Source: JALYYC01 sp963795805
Lineage (GTDB): Bacteria; Chloroflexota; Dormibacteria; CF-121
Assembly (NCBI GenBank): GCA_963795805.1
Contig: CAWCIV010000004.1
Location: 992,001 to 1,056,000 of the forward strand
Direction of reading: 5' to 3'
Length of the DNA stretch: 64,000 bases
The position numbers were made by a program, and so were the translations under genes. The notes under the pieces were generated by a model, which was not told the origin of the DNA, ran no database searches, and saw only the letters and a list, made by a program, of their open reading frames with translations. Below are positions 8,868 through 17,153 of the stretch, one piece after another; position 1 is the first letter of the stretch, and every line of letters starts with the position of its first letter.

Positions 8868-8896
8868 TTAGACGCTGGCGGTGGGCGAAAGGTTCC
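8868..8896 (-). promoter_or_regulatory. Putative ECF-sigma promoter of the envelope operon
   Basis: On the minus strand GGAAC (8896-8892) and TCTAA (8872-8868, within CGTCTAA) are separated by 19 bases. The same elements with an 18-base spacing lie in front of the neighbouring ECF sigma gene. Transcription would start about at the ATG pair 8864/8861, giving a leaderless message. Confidence 0.6.
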
Positions 8897-8974
8897 ACTT
8901 GACCAGCTTCGCCGGAAGTATGGGGGCCACCGCCCAGGGTTGCAACTGAATTGGACCGAGCGTGGCCGAAAGTC

Positions 8975-9057
8975 TGCCGGAGGAGGGACTCGAACCCACA
9001 CGGACTTACGCCCAGACGCTTTTGAGGCGTCCTCGTCTACCATTCCGACACTCCGGC
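8975..9057 (-). tRNA. tRNA-Leu (CAA anticodon)
   Basis: The acceptor stem GCCGGAG/CTCCGGC closes an 83-base cloverleaf on the minus strand with discriminator A, a long variable arm typical of leucine tRNA, and anticodon stem GACGC/GCGTC holding loop CTCAAAA, so the anticodon is CAA and reads UUG. The T-stem appears to have one mismatch. The 3' CCA is not encoded. Confidence 0.93.
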
Positions 9058-9094
9058 GGTGAGGTGGTGCGAGTATAACGAAGCACGCCAAGTT

Positions 9095-9122
9095 GGAACT
9101 TCTTAGAGATGTTTCCGTCTAA
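9095..9122 (+). promoter_or_regulatory. Sigma-E-like autoregulatory promoter
   Basis: GGAACTT (9095-9101), 16 bases, then TCTAA (9118-9122). This matches the classical extracytoplasmic (RpoE-type) promoter form GGAACTT-N16-TCTRA. It lies 15 bases before the start of an ECF sigma factor, so autoregulation is the natural reading. A ribosome site AGGAAG follows at 9127-9132. Confidence 0.75.
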
Positions 9123-9137
9123 CAGCAGGAAGAACTA

Positions 9138-9728
9138 ATGGACGATCGCGACCTGGTCGGCCGAGCCCGCCAGGGCGATCGGGAGGCGTTTTCCCAGTTG
9201 ATCGTGCAATACCAGGTCCCGCTCTACAACATGACGTTGCGGATGGTCTCGTCCCGCGAGGACGCCGCCGACATCACGCAGGAGGCGTTCCTGCGCGCCT
9301 GGGAGAAGATCCGGAGCCTCCGCGACGCCCCCTTCAAGTCCTGGCTTTTCCAGATCACGGTCAACCTCTGTTACGACCATTTCCGGCGGGGCCGCCGCTA
9401 CGGCGTCATGCCCGACGAAGAGCAGGGCGGCAAGATCGTCGGTCTGGGGATCGCGATGCCCGATCCGCAGGAGCGGGCCGAAGCGAACGAACGCGCTCGC
9501 GTGGTGCGCGAGAGCATCGCGGCGCTCGAGCATGATATGCGGACCGCCCTCGTGCTGCGCGACATCAATGGGATGGCGTACGAGGAGATCGCCGGCATTT
9601 TGGGCGTGCCGCTTGGCACCGTGAAGTCACGGATCGCGCGGGCGCGCGCGCAGGTACAGGAATATCTCATGCGCAACCCTGATCTCTTCCCCCGTCCGTC
9701 GCAGCGGGAGGGCGCCCATGGCGACTGA
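9138..9728 (+). CDS. ECF RNA polymerase sigma factor (RpoE type)
   Basis: A 196-aa sigma-70 family protein of ECF size. Region 2 (about 20-75) contains the core-binding and -10 reading motif (DAADITQEAFLRAWEKI, then W, then VNLCYDHFRR). Region 4 (about 130-182) ends in the helix-turn-helix (YEEIAGILGVPLGTVKSRIARAR). No extra C-terminal domain is present. The stop overlaps the anti-sigma start by 11 bases, so both are made together, and the gene has an ECF-type promoter of its own. The anti-sigma partner spans the membrane, so the signal is probably envelope stress; the divergent envelope operon carries a similar promoter and is a likely target. Confidence 0.95.
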   Translation: MDDRDLVGRARQGDREAFSQLIVQYQVPLYNMTLRMVSSREDAADITQEAFLRAWEKIRSLRDAPFKSWLFQITVNLCYDHFRRGRRYGVMPDEEQGGKIVGLGIAMPDPQERAEANERARVVRESIAALEHDMRTALVLRDINGMAYEEIAGILGVPLGTVKSRIARARAQVQEYLMRNPDLFPRPSQREGAHGD

Positions 9729-10515
9729 ACCGACGCAGGAGCAGCTCTCCGCCTACGTCGACGGAGAGCTCGAAGTGTCCGCGCGGGCCGAGCTCGACGC
9801 CCACCTGGCGGACTGCTCCACCTGCCAGGCCCGGCTCGATGGGTTGCGAGAGGTCGTCACGGCGATCCGCGCCCTTCCGATGGAGACGCCATCGCGAACC
9901 TTTACGGTCCCGGCGCAGCGTCGCCAGGCACGCTCCTGGGCCCGGCTTGGCTGGGGCATCCCGGCGATGGCGGCGGTGGTGCTCACGATCTTCTGGGTGT
10001 CCCATCTACAGGTCGGTGGTGGGCCGACCGCGACAAGCCTCAACCACGGCACAGCTGCCGGCGCTGCGTACGCGCCGATGGTGGCTCCCCTGGCAGCGCC
10101 GCAGCTGGGGGGCGCCTCGCAGGATAGTTACTCGGCCGCCCGGGCTGCCAAGGTAGCGCTGCCGGGCCAGCAGCGGACGGTGGCCGTCCCCGGTCAGCCT
10201 GGTCGGACTCTGACGCTGTCGACCGACGCGCGATCGTATGCGATGAATGGCAGGCTGACGATCAGGGTCGTGATGCAGGGGCTGAGCTCGACCGAAGTCT
10301 CGACAATCAAAATCTATCTCGGAGGTGACGGCTTCTCCAGCGTTCGGCTGGCGCCGCCCGCCAGCGCAAAGACCGATCCACTGGCGGTCGACGCCAGCTA
10401 CGCCGTCGCGGATATGCGCCTGCCTCGGCCGGGTTCGTATTCCCTGCAGGTCAGCGTGGAGCTGGCCGATGGATCGTCGCTGGTCGACGACCTGCCGATC
10501 GCGATTACGCCCTAG
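9718..10515 (+). CDS. Zinc-finger (HC2) anti-sigma factor, membrane-spanning
   Basis: A 265-aa protein. The cytoplasmic anti-sigma domain has the zinc motif H29-x3-C33-x2-C36 with the usual YVDGEL start. A single transmembrane helix lies around 79-100, and an extracytoplasmic part of about 160 residues ends in an Ig-like beta-rich domain (about 150-263). It should hold the ECF sigma factor of the preceding gene at the membrane until an envelope signal acts on the outer domain. The outer domain looks like a ligand- or wall-facing sensor but is not a family I can name. The gene ends in CTAG, which also supplies the stop of the convergent DUF151 gene. Confidence 0.92.
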   Translation: MATEPTQEQLSAYVDGELEVSARAELDAHLADCSTCQARLDGLREVVTAIRALPMETPSRTFTVPAQRRQARSWARLGWGIPAMAAVVLTIFWVSHLQVGGGPTATSLNHGTAAGAAYAPMVAPLAAPQLGGASQDSYSAARAAKVALPGQQRTVAVPGQPGRTLTLSTDARSYAMNGRLTIRVVMQGLSSTEVSTIKIYLGGDGFSSVRLAPPASAKTDPLAVDASYAVADMRLPRPGSYSLQVSVELADGSSLVDDLPIAITP

Positions 10516-11018
10516 CTCTTGTCCGGGGGCGGTCCTTCAAGATCTGGGAGGTCCATGCTGTTGATCAGCTCTTTGAAGATTGAGAGCTTCTCGTCGTCAT
10601 CCTCTTCTTTCTCGGGAAAGACGCCGGCTTTTTCCAGGACGTCCTGCGAGACGAGGATGGGACAGGTCATCCGGACAGCGAGGGCAATCGCATCGCTGGG
10701 GCGGGAATCGATCTCGACATCCTTTCCGTTGACGCCCAGGAACAGCCGCGCGAAGAAGACTTCATTCGTCAAGGACGTCACCTGGATCTTCTTCAGCCGC
10801 AACTCGGCGCTCTGCAGGATCGTCGCCAGGAGATCGTGGGTGATCGGGCGCTCCGGCGTAATGCCGGTGATCTTGAGCGCGATCGCGTTCGCCTCGTAGA
10901 TGCCGATCCAGATCGGGAGGTAGCGCTCCGTCTCCTTCTCCTTCAGGATCACCACGTGCTGCCCGCTGGGCATGTGGACCCGAATTGAGTCGACCTGCAT
11001 TTCGACGAATTTAGCCAT
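10512..11018 (-). CDS. DUF151 bifunctional nuclease family protein
   Basis: A 168-aa protein. The DUF151 core runs from about residue 3 to 135: YLPIWIGIYEANAIAL, then ELRLKKIQVTSL, then FFARLFLG and DSRPSDAIALAVR. Family members have been reported as nucleases with RNase and DNase activity in plants and as a structural fold in Thermotoga; the role in bacteria remains poorly defined. The acidic C-terminal tail (EKEEDDDEK) is typical. It is divergent from polA with a 56-base gap that must hold both promoters, and its stop shares a CTAG with the anti-sigma gene. Confidence 0.9.
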   Translation of the reverse strand: MAKFVEMQVDSIRVHMPSGQHVVILKEKETERYLPIWIGIYEANAIALKITGITPERPITHDLLATILQSAELRLKKIQVTSLTNEVFFARLFLGVNGKDVEIDSRPSDAIALAVRMTCPILVSQDVLEKAGVFPEKEEDDDEKLSIFKELINSMDLPDLEGPPPDKS

Positions 11019-11065
11019 GGCGCAATTCGAACTTATCCTACCATCGGATTTTCTCCACGGCTGAC

Positions 11066-11071
11066 TAAACT
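11066..11071 (+). promoter_or_regulatory. Putative -10 box of polA
   Basis: TAAACT lies six bases before the GTG start of polA (TTG three bases before that), so transcription would begin at about the start codon, giving a leaderless message. No good -35 is visible. Confidence 0.4.
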
Positions 11072-11077
11072 CTATTG

Positions 11078-13888
11078 GTGACGGAGCCCCAAAAGAAGGA
11101 ACGGCTCGTCCTGATCGACGGCCACTCCCTTGTCTATCGAGCCTTTTTTGCCCTACCGTCGCTCACTGACCGGGATGGCCGGATGGTCAACGCCGCCTAT
11201 GGCTTCACCTCCATGCTGCTGCTTGCCTTGCAGGAACATCCCGACTACGTTCTGGCATCGTTTGACCTGGGTGGTGTGACGTTCCGCCACGAGGCGATGG
11301 AACAGTACAAGGCCACCCGCCGGCCGACGCCGCCCGAGCTGAGCCCCCAGTTCCCGCTGACCCGCGACATCGTGCGCGCGTTCGGCATCCCGATCTACGA
11401 GGTCAAGGGGGTCGAGGCCGATGACGTAATCGGCACGCTCTCGACCCAGGCCCGCGCCCGCGGGCTGCACAGCACGATCGTGACCGGGGACCTGGATGCC
11501 CTGCAGCTGGTCAACGAGGATGTCGATGTGCTGACCAGCAAGCGTGGTGTTTCCGAAACCGTGCTCTACACCCCGGACCGGGTCCGCGAGCGATACGGCC
11601 TGGAGCCGATCCAGACCGTGGACCTCAAGGGGCTCGTAGGGGATACGTCGGACAACATCCCGGGCATCCGGGGCATCGGCGAGAAGACGGCCATCAAGCT
11701 CATCCAGGAGTTCGGGTCGGTCGAGTCGCTGGTCGAGAACTGGGAACGCGTCAATCCGCCGAAAGTCCGCAAGCTGATCGAGGAGCATCGCGACCAGGCG
11801 CTCCTCAGTAAGAGGATGGCGACGATCGTGCGCGACGTCGACATCACGCTCGACCTCAGCCACGGTTCCGCGCAGGAGTACCGGCCGCAGGCCGCGCGGA
11901 CCCTGCTCGCGGACCTCGGTTTCCGCAGCCTCGCGGCACGGGTTCCCGACAGCTGGCGCGATGGCAGTGCGATGTCGGCGCCTCCGATTCTCGCGCCACA
12001 GCCGGCTCGCGCGGATGGCGACGACCGCCCCGCGCAGGAAACGCTGGCGCTGGAGTCGGCGCCCAGGGAAGCCGTCACGATCGTGCGCGAGTCGCCCGAC
12101 CTCGACCGGGTCGTGGCCGCATTTGCCGCTGCCGCTCGCGCCGCCTTCCAGGTGGTCACCCTCGACGATACGCCGCGCCGCGGCCGGATCGCCGCCCTCG
12201 TCATCGCACTCGACGAGCACCAGGTCTTCTACATCCCGGTAGCTCACGAGCGGGAGCGCTGTCTCGAGGTGCGCGACGTCCTGCAACGCTTCGCGAAGAG
12301 CCTCGCGAGCCCGACGCCGTCGAAGGTCGGCTTCAACCAGAAGGCCGACTACCTCGCGCTGCGCGCGCACGGCATCCAGCCACGAGGATTGGATGCCGAC
12401 CTGTTGATCGGCGCCTACCTGCTCAACTCGGGCATCCGGTCGCCGAGCCTCGAGGCGCTGTCCTCCGACGTGCTGCACAGGGTGATCGAGGGGCCCGAGT
12501 CGCTGTTTGGCACCGGCAAGACCGCGCTCACCTGCGACCAGGTCGAGATCGCGCGCGCCGCCGCCTTCTACGGCGACCGCATGCGGGTGGTCCTCGAGCT
12601 GGCGCCGCGCCTGCAGTCCGAGCTGGACCGGCTCGGCAACGGCGAACTGTTTCGCGAGCTCGAGATGCCGTTGGTGCCGGTGCTGGCCGAGCTCGAGATC
12701 GCCGGCGTCGCCATCAACACGCCCTACCTGCAGGAGGTGTCGCGCGAGCTCTACCAGCAGCTGCAGCGGCTCGACCAGGAGATCGCCGACGTCGCGCACG
12801 GACCGATCAATGTCAACTCGCCGCAACAGCTCGCCCGGTTTCTGTTTGAAGATCTGGCTCTGCCGGGCGGACGCCGGACGAAGAGCGGCTACTCGACCGA
12901 CGCGAACGTGCTCGAGGGATTGCGCGACCAGCACGCGGTGGTGCCGAAGATCCTCGAGTTCCGCCAACTCAGCAAGCTGAAAGGAACGTACGTCGACGCG
13001 CTGCCGCTGTTGGTCGACTCCCGCACGCACCGCGTTCACACGTCCTTCAATCAGACCGTGGCGGCCACCGGACGTCTGTCGTCGTCCGACCCGAATCTGC
13101 AGAACATCCCGATCCGCACCGAAGTGGGTCAGAAAGTCCGGCGGGCGTTCGTACCGAGCCGCGATGGCGACGTCCTGCTCTCGGCCGACTACTCGCAGAT
13201 CGAGCTCCGGGTGCTTGCCCACTTGACCGACGACCCGGTCCTGGTCGACGCCTTTGCGCGCGGCGAAGACATTCATGCGCGAACCGCGGCCGAGGTCTTC
13301 GCGATTCCGCAGGCGCAGGTCACCGCGAATCAGCGCCGGCTTGCCAAAGTCGTCAACTTCGGCTTGTTCTATGGGCTGAGCGATTTCGGGCTCGCCCGCG
13401 ACACGGGCATGTCCACCGAGGAGGCGCGGACGTTCATCGACGCCTACTTCCGCGCGTACAGCCGCGTCCGCGAGTTTCTCGAGGGGATCAAGATGCAGGC
13501 GCGCGAGCAGGGCTATGTCGAGACGCTGCTCCACCGGCGACGCTACATCCAGGACATCCGCTCGCCCAACCGGATGCTGCGTCAGGGAGCGGAGCGGATC
13601 GCGATCAACATGCCGGTTCAGGGCTCGGCGGCCGACATCATGAAGCTCTCGATGATCCGGCTCGATCGTTACCTGCGCGAAAACCAGCTGGCCAGCCGGA
13701 TGATCCTGACGGTGCATGATGAGCTGGTCTTCGAGGTCGCGCCCGCGGAACGCGAGCGCTTGATCGATGTCGTGCCCGACCTGATGGCGGGGGTCTTTCC
13801 GCTCAACGTCCCGCTGCAGGTCGACCTGAAAGTCGGGCCGAACTGGCAGGACATGGAGCGGGTCCGCGTCGTCGCCGCCCAGGCATAG
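11078..13888 (+). CDS. polA: DNA polymerase I
   Basis: A 936-aa Pol I. The N-terminal 5'-3' exonuclease/flap domain (about 1-290) is intact (LIDGHSLVYRAFFAL; EADDVIGTL; GDTSDNIPGIRGIGEKTA). The middle domain lies where proofreading should be, but the first acidic motif (normally FDTET) is replaced by VTLDDT, so 3'-5' exonuclease activity is probably lost or weak. The polymerase domain has motif A (DYSQIELRVLAHL), motif B (RRLAKVVNFGLFYGLSDFG) and motif C (VHDELVFEV). It fills gaps in excision repair and removes primers. A TTG directly before the chosen GTG is an alternative start. Confidence 0.96.
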   Translation: MTEPQKKERLVLIDGHSLVYRAFFALPSLTDRDGRMVNAAYGFTSMLLLALQEHPDYVLASFDLGGVTFRHEAMEQYKATRRPTPPELSPQFPLTRDIVRAFGIPIYEVKGVEADDVIGTLSTQARARGLHSTIVTGDLDALQLVNEDVDVLTSKRGVSETVLYTPDRVRERYGLEPIQTVDLKGLVGDTSDNIPGIRGIGEKTAIKLIQEFGSVESLVENWERVNPPKVRKLIEEHRDQALLSKRMATIVRDVDITLDLSHGSAQEYRPQAARTLLADLGFRSLAARVPDSWRDGSAMSAPPILAPQPARADGDDRPAQETLALESAPREAVTIVRESPDLDRVVAAFAAAARAAFQVVTLDDTPRRGRIAALVIALDEHQVFYIPVAHERERCLEVRDVLQRFAKSLASPTPSKVGFNQKADYLALRAHGIQPRGLDADLLIGAYLLNSGIRSPSLEALSSDVLHRVIEGPESLFGTGKTALTCDQVEIARAAAFYGDRMRVVLELAPRLQSELDRLGNGELFRELEMPLVPVLAELEIAGVAINTPYLQEVSRELYQQLQRLDQEIADVAHGPINVNSPQQLARFLFEDLALPGGRRTKSGYSTDANVLEGLRDQHAVVPKILEFRQLSKLKGTYVDALPLLVDSRTHRVHTSFNQTVAATGRLSSSDPNLQNIPIRTEVGQKVRRAFVPSRDGDVLLSADYSQIELRVLAHLTDDPVLVDAFARGEDIHARTAAEVFAIPQAQVTANQRRLAKVVNFGLFYGLSDFGLARDTGMSTEEARTFIDAYFRAYSRVREFLEGIKMQAREQGYVETLLHRRRYIQDIRSPNRMLRQGAERIAINMPVQGSAADIMKLSMIRLDRYLRENQLASRMILTVHDELVFEVAPAERERLIDVVPDLMAGVFPLNVPLQVDLKVGPNWQDMERVRVVAAQA

Positions 13889-13893
13889 GGGAA

Positions 13894-14739
13894 GTGCCCG
13901 AGCTTCCCGAGGTCGAGACGGTGGTGCGCGACCTGCGGCCGCAGCTCAGCGGGCGGCGGATCGAGGCGGTCGAATTGAGCGGCGACCCGGCGGCCCTCGC
14001 CCGCGTCATTCGATATCCAGCCCCCGGCCACCTCGCTGAGCGCCTGGTCGGCGAGGCGATCAAGACCGTGGAGCGCCGGGGTAAGTACATCGTCATGCCG
14101 CTCGAGTCGGCTGGGCAGCGCTTCGTCGTGCACCTTGGGATGACGGGGCACCTTCGGGTCTGGGAGCCCGAGGAGGCGCCGCTGAAGCACACCCACTTCC
14201 GCGCGACGCTCGACAGCGGCGCGGAGCTCCGCTACGACGACCCCCGTCAGTTCGGGCGGCTCCTGGTCGGCACCCAGGAGGAGCTGATCGCAGCTCGGGC
14301 CTTTCCCGCACGCCTGGGCCCGGAGCCGATCCATGGCGATCTCACCGAGGCCGGTTTCGAGGCGTTGATCCGCGCTCGGCGACGCCCGGTGAAATCGGCC
14401 CTCCTCGACCAGTCGTTCCTGGCCGGGGTGGGCAATATCTACGCTGACGAGGCATGTTTTCGGGCCGGAATCCGTCCTAGCCGTTGGACCCATCGTCTAA
14501 CCGCGCGTGAGCGGCGGGGCCTGTATTCGGCGATCCAGGAGGTTCTGGAGAACAGCATTGCAGCACGAGGTTCGTCGATCATCAATTACGTCGACGCCTT
14601 TGGTTCCCGCGGGAGCAACCAGGAGCGGCTGCTCGTCTATGGCCGCGCCGGGGAGCCCTGCCTGACATGCGGGACGCCCTTGCGGGGGACGCGCCTGGCC
14701 GGCCGCGGCACCGTATATTGCCGCAAATGCCAGCACTGA
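13894..14739 (+). CDS. mutM: Formamidopyrimidine-DNA glycosylase (MutM/Fpg)
   Basis: A 281-aa bifunctional glycosylase/AP lyase that removes oxidised purines such as 8-oxoguanine. The N-terminus PELPEVETV supplies the catalytic Pro2 and Glu3 after removal of the initiator Met; the invariant Lys is in RGKYI (64). The helix-two-turn-helix region (SALLDQSFLAGVGNIYADE) and the C-terminal zinc finger C-x2-C...C-x2-C (CLTCG ... YCRKC) are complete. The start is GTG, five bases after the polA stop, so the two repair genes are probably one transcript. Confidence 0.96.
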   Translation: MPELPEVETVVRDLRPQLSGRRIEAVELSGDPAALARVIRYPAPGHLAERLVGEAIKTVERRGKYIVMPLESAGQRFVVHLGMTGHLRVWEPEEAPLKHTHFRATLDSGAELRYDDPRQFGRLLVGTQEELIAARAFPARLGPEPIHGDLTEAGFEALIRARRRPVKSALLDQSFLAGVGNIYADEACFRAGIRPSRWTHRLTARERRGLYSAIQEVLENSIAARGSSIINYVDAFGSRGSNQERLLVYGRAGEPCLTCGTPLRGTRLAGRGTVYCRKCQH

Positions 14740-15428
14740 TCCATCCCAGCTGGCCACGGCTCAGCCGTCGGCTGCTGGTGACCGCCGGGGTCTTCCTGCT
14801 TGCCTTTCTGATCGTCACGATCATGGTCAAGGCTGGGGCCTTCCGGACCCTCAACCCCCGGGTGACGCATGCGCTGCAGGCTCGCGGGAGCACCGGCCAG
14901 GACATCGCGCTGGGCATCTTCGCGTATCTCGGCAGCATCGAGGTCACGCTCGTCATCGGGGCGCTGCTCGGTGTCGCCCTATTTCGCGGGCTGCGACTGC
15001 TGGCGGTTGTGCCGGCCGCCGTCATCCTGCTAGCGTCGGGTCTCGAACTCATCGGCAAAAGCGCGGTCGTCAGCCACGGCCCTGGGTCGGCGCTCAACCG
15101 GTTCCCCGGATTCCTGCCGACGTTCAGCCACAACATCGCGCCGTACTCCTACCCGAGTGGCCACATGCTGCGCGCGATGGTCACGTACGGATTGGTGCTG
15201 TATCTCGCCGAGCGCTGGGAACTCTTCGGCCGCGACAGCTCGCGGCTCAGCCCGGTGCTGGTCGTGATGATCGCGCTGATGGGCTATGCCGTGATCTACC
15301 TGGGATGGCACTGGTTCTCGGATGTGCTCGGCGGGCTACTGCTCGGCCTGGCCTTGCTCTTCAGCCTGATCGCCTACCTGGAGCGCAAGCGCACGGTCAA
15401 CCCGGGCCACGCACCGGTCGAAGACTAA
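14727..15428 (+). CDS. PAP2-family phosphatase, integral membrane
   Basis: The ATG at 14727 overlaps the last codons of mutM by 13 bases; an upstream in-frame GTG reads only shadow sequence. The 233-aa product has about six transmembrane helices and the PAP2 motifs in order: a weak first motif (KSAVVSHGP, where the usual RP is GP), PSGH (second motif) and HWFSDVLGG (third motif with His and Asp). PAP2 enzymes dephosphorylate lipids such as phosphatidic acid, PG-phosphate or undecaprenyl pyrophosphate. The weak first motif makes substrate prediction unsafe. Confidence 0.85.
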   Translation: MPALIHPSWPRLSRRLLVTAGVFLLAFLIVTIMVKAGAFRTLNPRVTHALQARGSTGQDIALGIFAYLGSIEVTLVIGALLGVALFRGLRLLAVVPAAVILLASGLELIGKSAVVSHGPGSALNRFPGFLPTFSHNIAPYSYPSGHMLRAMVTYGLVLYLAERWELFGRDSSRLSPVLVVMIALMGYAVIYLGWHWFSDVLGGLLLGLALLFSLIAYLERKRTVNPGHAPVED

Positions 15429-15524
15429 GCCGCGGCCACCCTCGCATTCCCCGAGTTGGTCCAATGCCGGGTCAGCCACGGGCCGGACGTGGCCGATGGT
15501 TCGAAGCGGGCGAGGATTTTGACA

Positions 15525-15534
15525 GACAGCTGTC
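15525..15534. promoter_or_regulatory. Palindrome before the HNH gene
   Basis: GACAGCTGTC is a perfect 10-base palindrome ending seven bases before the first ATG of the HNH gene. A wider repeat TGACAG-N4-CTGTCA spans 15520-15535. It is a candidate operator; no regulator is assigned. Confidence 0.35.
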
Positions 15535-15540
15535 ACAACC

Positions 15541-16770
15541 ATGCCTCAGGATGAAAGCATGGCCGCCGAAGGCGCTGCGCAAGGTCCGCCGATCGAGGAA
15601 ACGAAGGCTCTCGCTCGGCGCTGGGCCGACTGGTTCCGTACCACGCCTGCCTCCAATCTGCGCCCGGGCCTGATCGGTATCCGTGAGGCCGGCATCGATC
15701 CCTTCGAGGTGGCGTTCGCCGAAGGGGTACGGCGCCTGGAGCAATCCGCCCAGTATGCCGCCGACGGCGCGCTGGACATCGTGGCCTGGGTCCGCGGGAA
15801 TTGCAAGCTCTCGAGCGGCGCCGCCATGGAGCGGGTGACGGTGAGCCGCCAGCTGGAGCAGTTGCCCCAGACGCAGCAGGCCTTTGCCAGTGGTGATCTC
15901 GGCTATCAGCACGTAGCGATCATGAGCCGGACCGCGGAACGGGTCGGAACGGCGGCGGTGCAGCAGGCTGAGTCCCAGTTGCTCGAGCAGGCTCAGAGTC
16001 GCGACCCGGGACAGTTCGCCAGCATCGCCAGGGAGTTCGAGCATCAGACCGACGCGGCCGCGGCGCTGGCCGAGGCGAACGGCGCCTATAAACGGCGCTA
16101 CGTCCACCTGACTGAGCCGGCGGACGGGCTGGTCCGCCTCGATGGTGTGCTCGACGCCGAAGGTGGCGCGACCCTGAAGACAGCGCTCGACCGGCTGATG
16201 CCGCCGCCATCCAAAGGTGATGGACGGACCGCAGGCCAGCGGTGTGCTGACGCGATGGTCGACCTCGCCCGGAAGGCTCTCAACGGCGCCAAGCTGGGCA
16301 GCACGGGCGGGCAGCGGCCGCACCTCGTGATCACCGCCAGCGTCGAGACGCTTGCCGGCGTACCCGGTGCCGCGCCGGCGCGGATGGAAGGCGTCGGGCC
16401 GATCCCGCTCGAAACTGCCCAGCGTCATGGCTGCGATGCCACCGTCAGCTGGCTGGTGGGGAAGGCAGAACTGGAGAGCGAGACGAGTCACGCGCATCGG
16501 CAGATCCCGCCGTCAACGCGACGGGCGCTGGTTGCGCGGGATCGGGACTGTGTCTTCCAGGGCTGCCACCGGCCGGCCGGCTGGTGCGACGGACATCACC
16601 TCCGCTGGTGGACGCACGGCGGCGAGACGAAATTGGAAAACCTGGCGCTGGTCTGCGGCCGGCACCATCGGATGCTGCATGAAGAGGGCTGGCAGCTCAA
16701 GCGCGACAATAACGGCGCCTGGACTACCCTCCCGCCGGCTCGCGGGCGGCCACAGTCGCGCTCTGCGTGA
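15541..16770 (+). CDS. DUF222/13E12-repeat protein with HNH endonuclease domain
   Basis: A 409-aa protein. The N-terminal two thirds (about 20-300) is an all-helical DUF222 (13E12 repeat) region, and residues about 333-395 form an HNH domain: C-x4-C (CVFQGC), GWCDGHHLRWW, N in LENLALVC, then C-x2-H-H (CGRHH). The zinc-coordinating Cys pairs and catalytic His are all present. The family is abundant in Actinobacteria and related soil lineages, often in many copies, and its role is unsettled (possible mobile-element or host-defence nuclease). An ATG at 15559 is an alternative start with AGGATG ahead of it. Placement between repair genes does not prove a repair role. Confidence 0.88.
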   Translation: MPQDESMAAEGAAQGPPIEETKALARRWADWFRTTPASNLRPGLIGIREAGIDPFEVAFAEGVRRLEQSAQYAADGALDIVAWVRGNCKLSSGAAMERVTVSRQLEQLPQTQQAFASGDLGYQHVAIMSRTAERVGTAAVQQAESQLLEQAQSRDPGQFASIAREFEHQTDAAAALAEANGAYKRRYVHLTEPADGLVRLDGVLDAEGGATLKTALDRLMPPPSKGDGRTAGQRCADAMVDLARKALNGAKLGSTGGQRPHLVITASVETLAGVPGAAPARMEGVGPIPLETAQRHGCDATVSWLVGKAELESETSHAHRQIPPSTRRALVARDRDCVFQGCHRPAGWCDGHHLRWWTHGGETKLENLALVCGRHHRMLHEEGWQLKRDNNGAWTTLPPARGRPQSRSA

Positions 16771-17153
16771 AGCTCGAGCGAGCGTCGGATCCCGGTTGGG
16801 GAGCTCCGAGGGATGGCTCAGGCGCGTACGGTCGGACGTCGTTACGGCGACCCGGTCGTCCCGGTCGCGACGCAGGCCCCTGTGTCCGACTGATAAGTCA
16901 CCGGATGGCCGTAGTGGGCCGGTGTGCATAACGCCTTCTCGACGCTGATCTGACGGTCCTGTTGCCCTGGTGAGGACCAACCCCAGGCATTGGGGCGGTA
17001 CGCGGGATTAATCGGTCGGATCGGCGGCCAGACCGGGCGGCCCCTCGCGCTCTCGGACGACGGCATTTTACCGGCCGATTTAGGCTCTCGGCGCACGCTC
17101 ACGGGGTGCCTGTGAAAACCGCTCGCACGAAGCGCAAAAACTACAATTGATTC
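16771..17153. other. 383-base intergenic region with paired hairpins
   Basis: No supported gene lies between the HNH gene and uvrB. Two adjacent hairpins are visible: GGTCCT (16955-16960) with AGGACC (16973-16978), and CCCCA (16981-16985) with TGGGG (16991-16995). They could belong to an untranslated RNA or leader of the uvr operon. No LexA-type palindrome of the GAAC-N4-GTTC form was found. Confidence 0.4.

Noticed and set aside
15519..15524. TTGACA before the HNH gene as a -35 box
   Set aside because: A -10 at 17 bases would fall inside the coding sequence; the palindrome explains it better.
16813..16893. Possible 26-aa frame after the HNH gene
   Set aside because: Only a weak GAGG before the ATG; no feature in the peptide.
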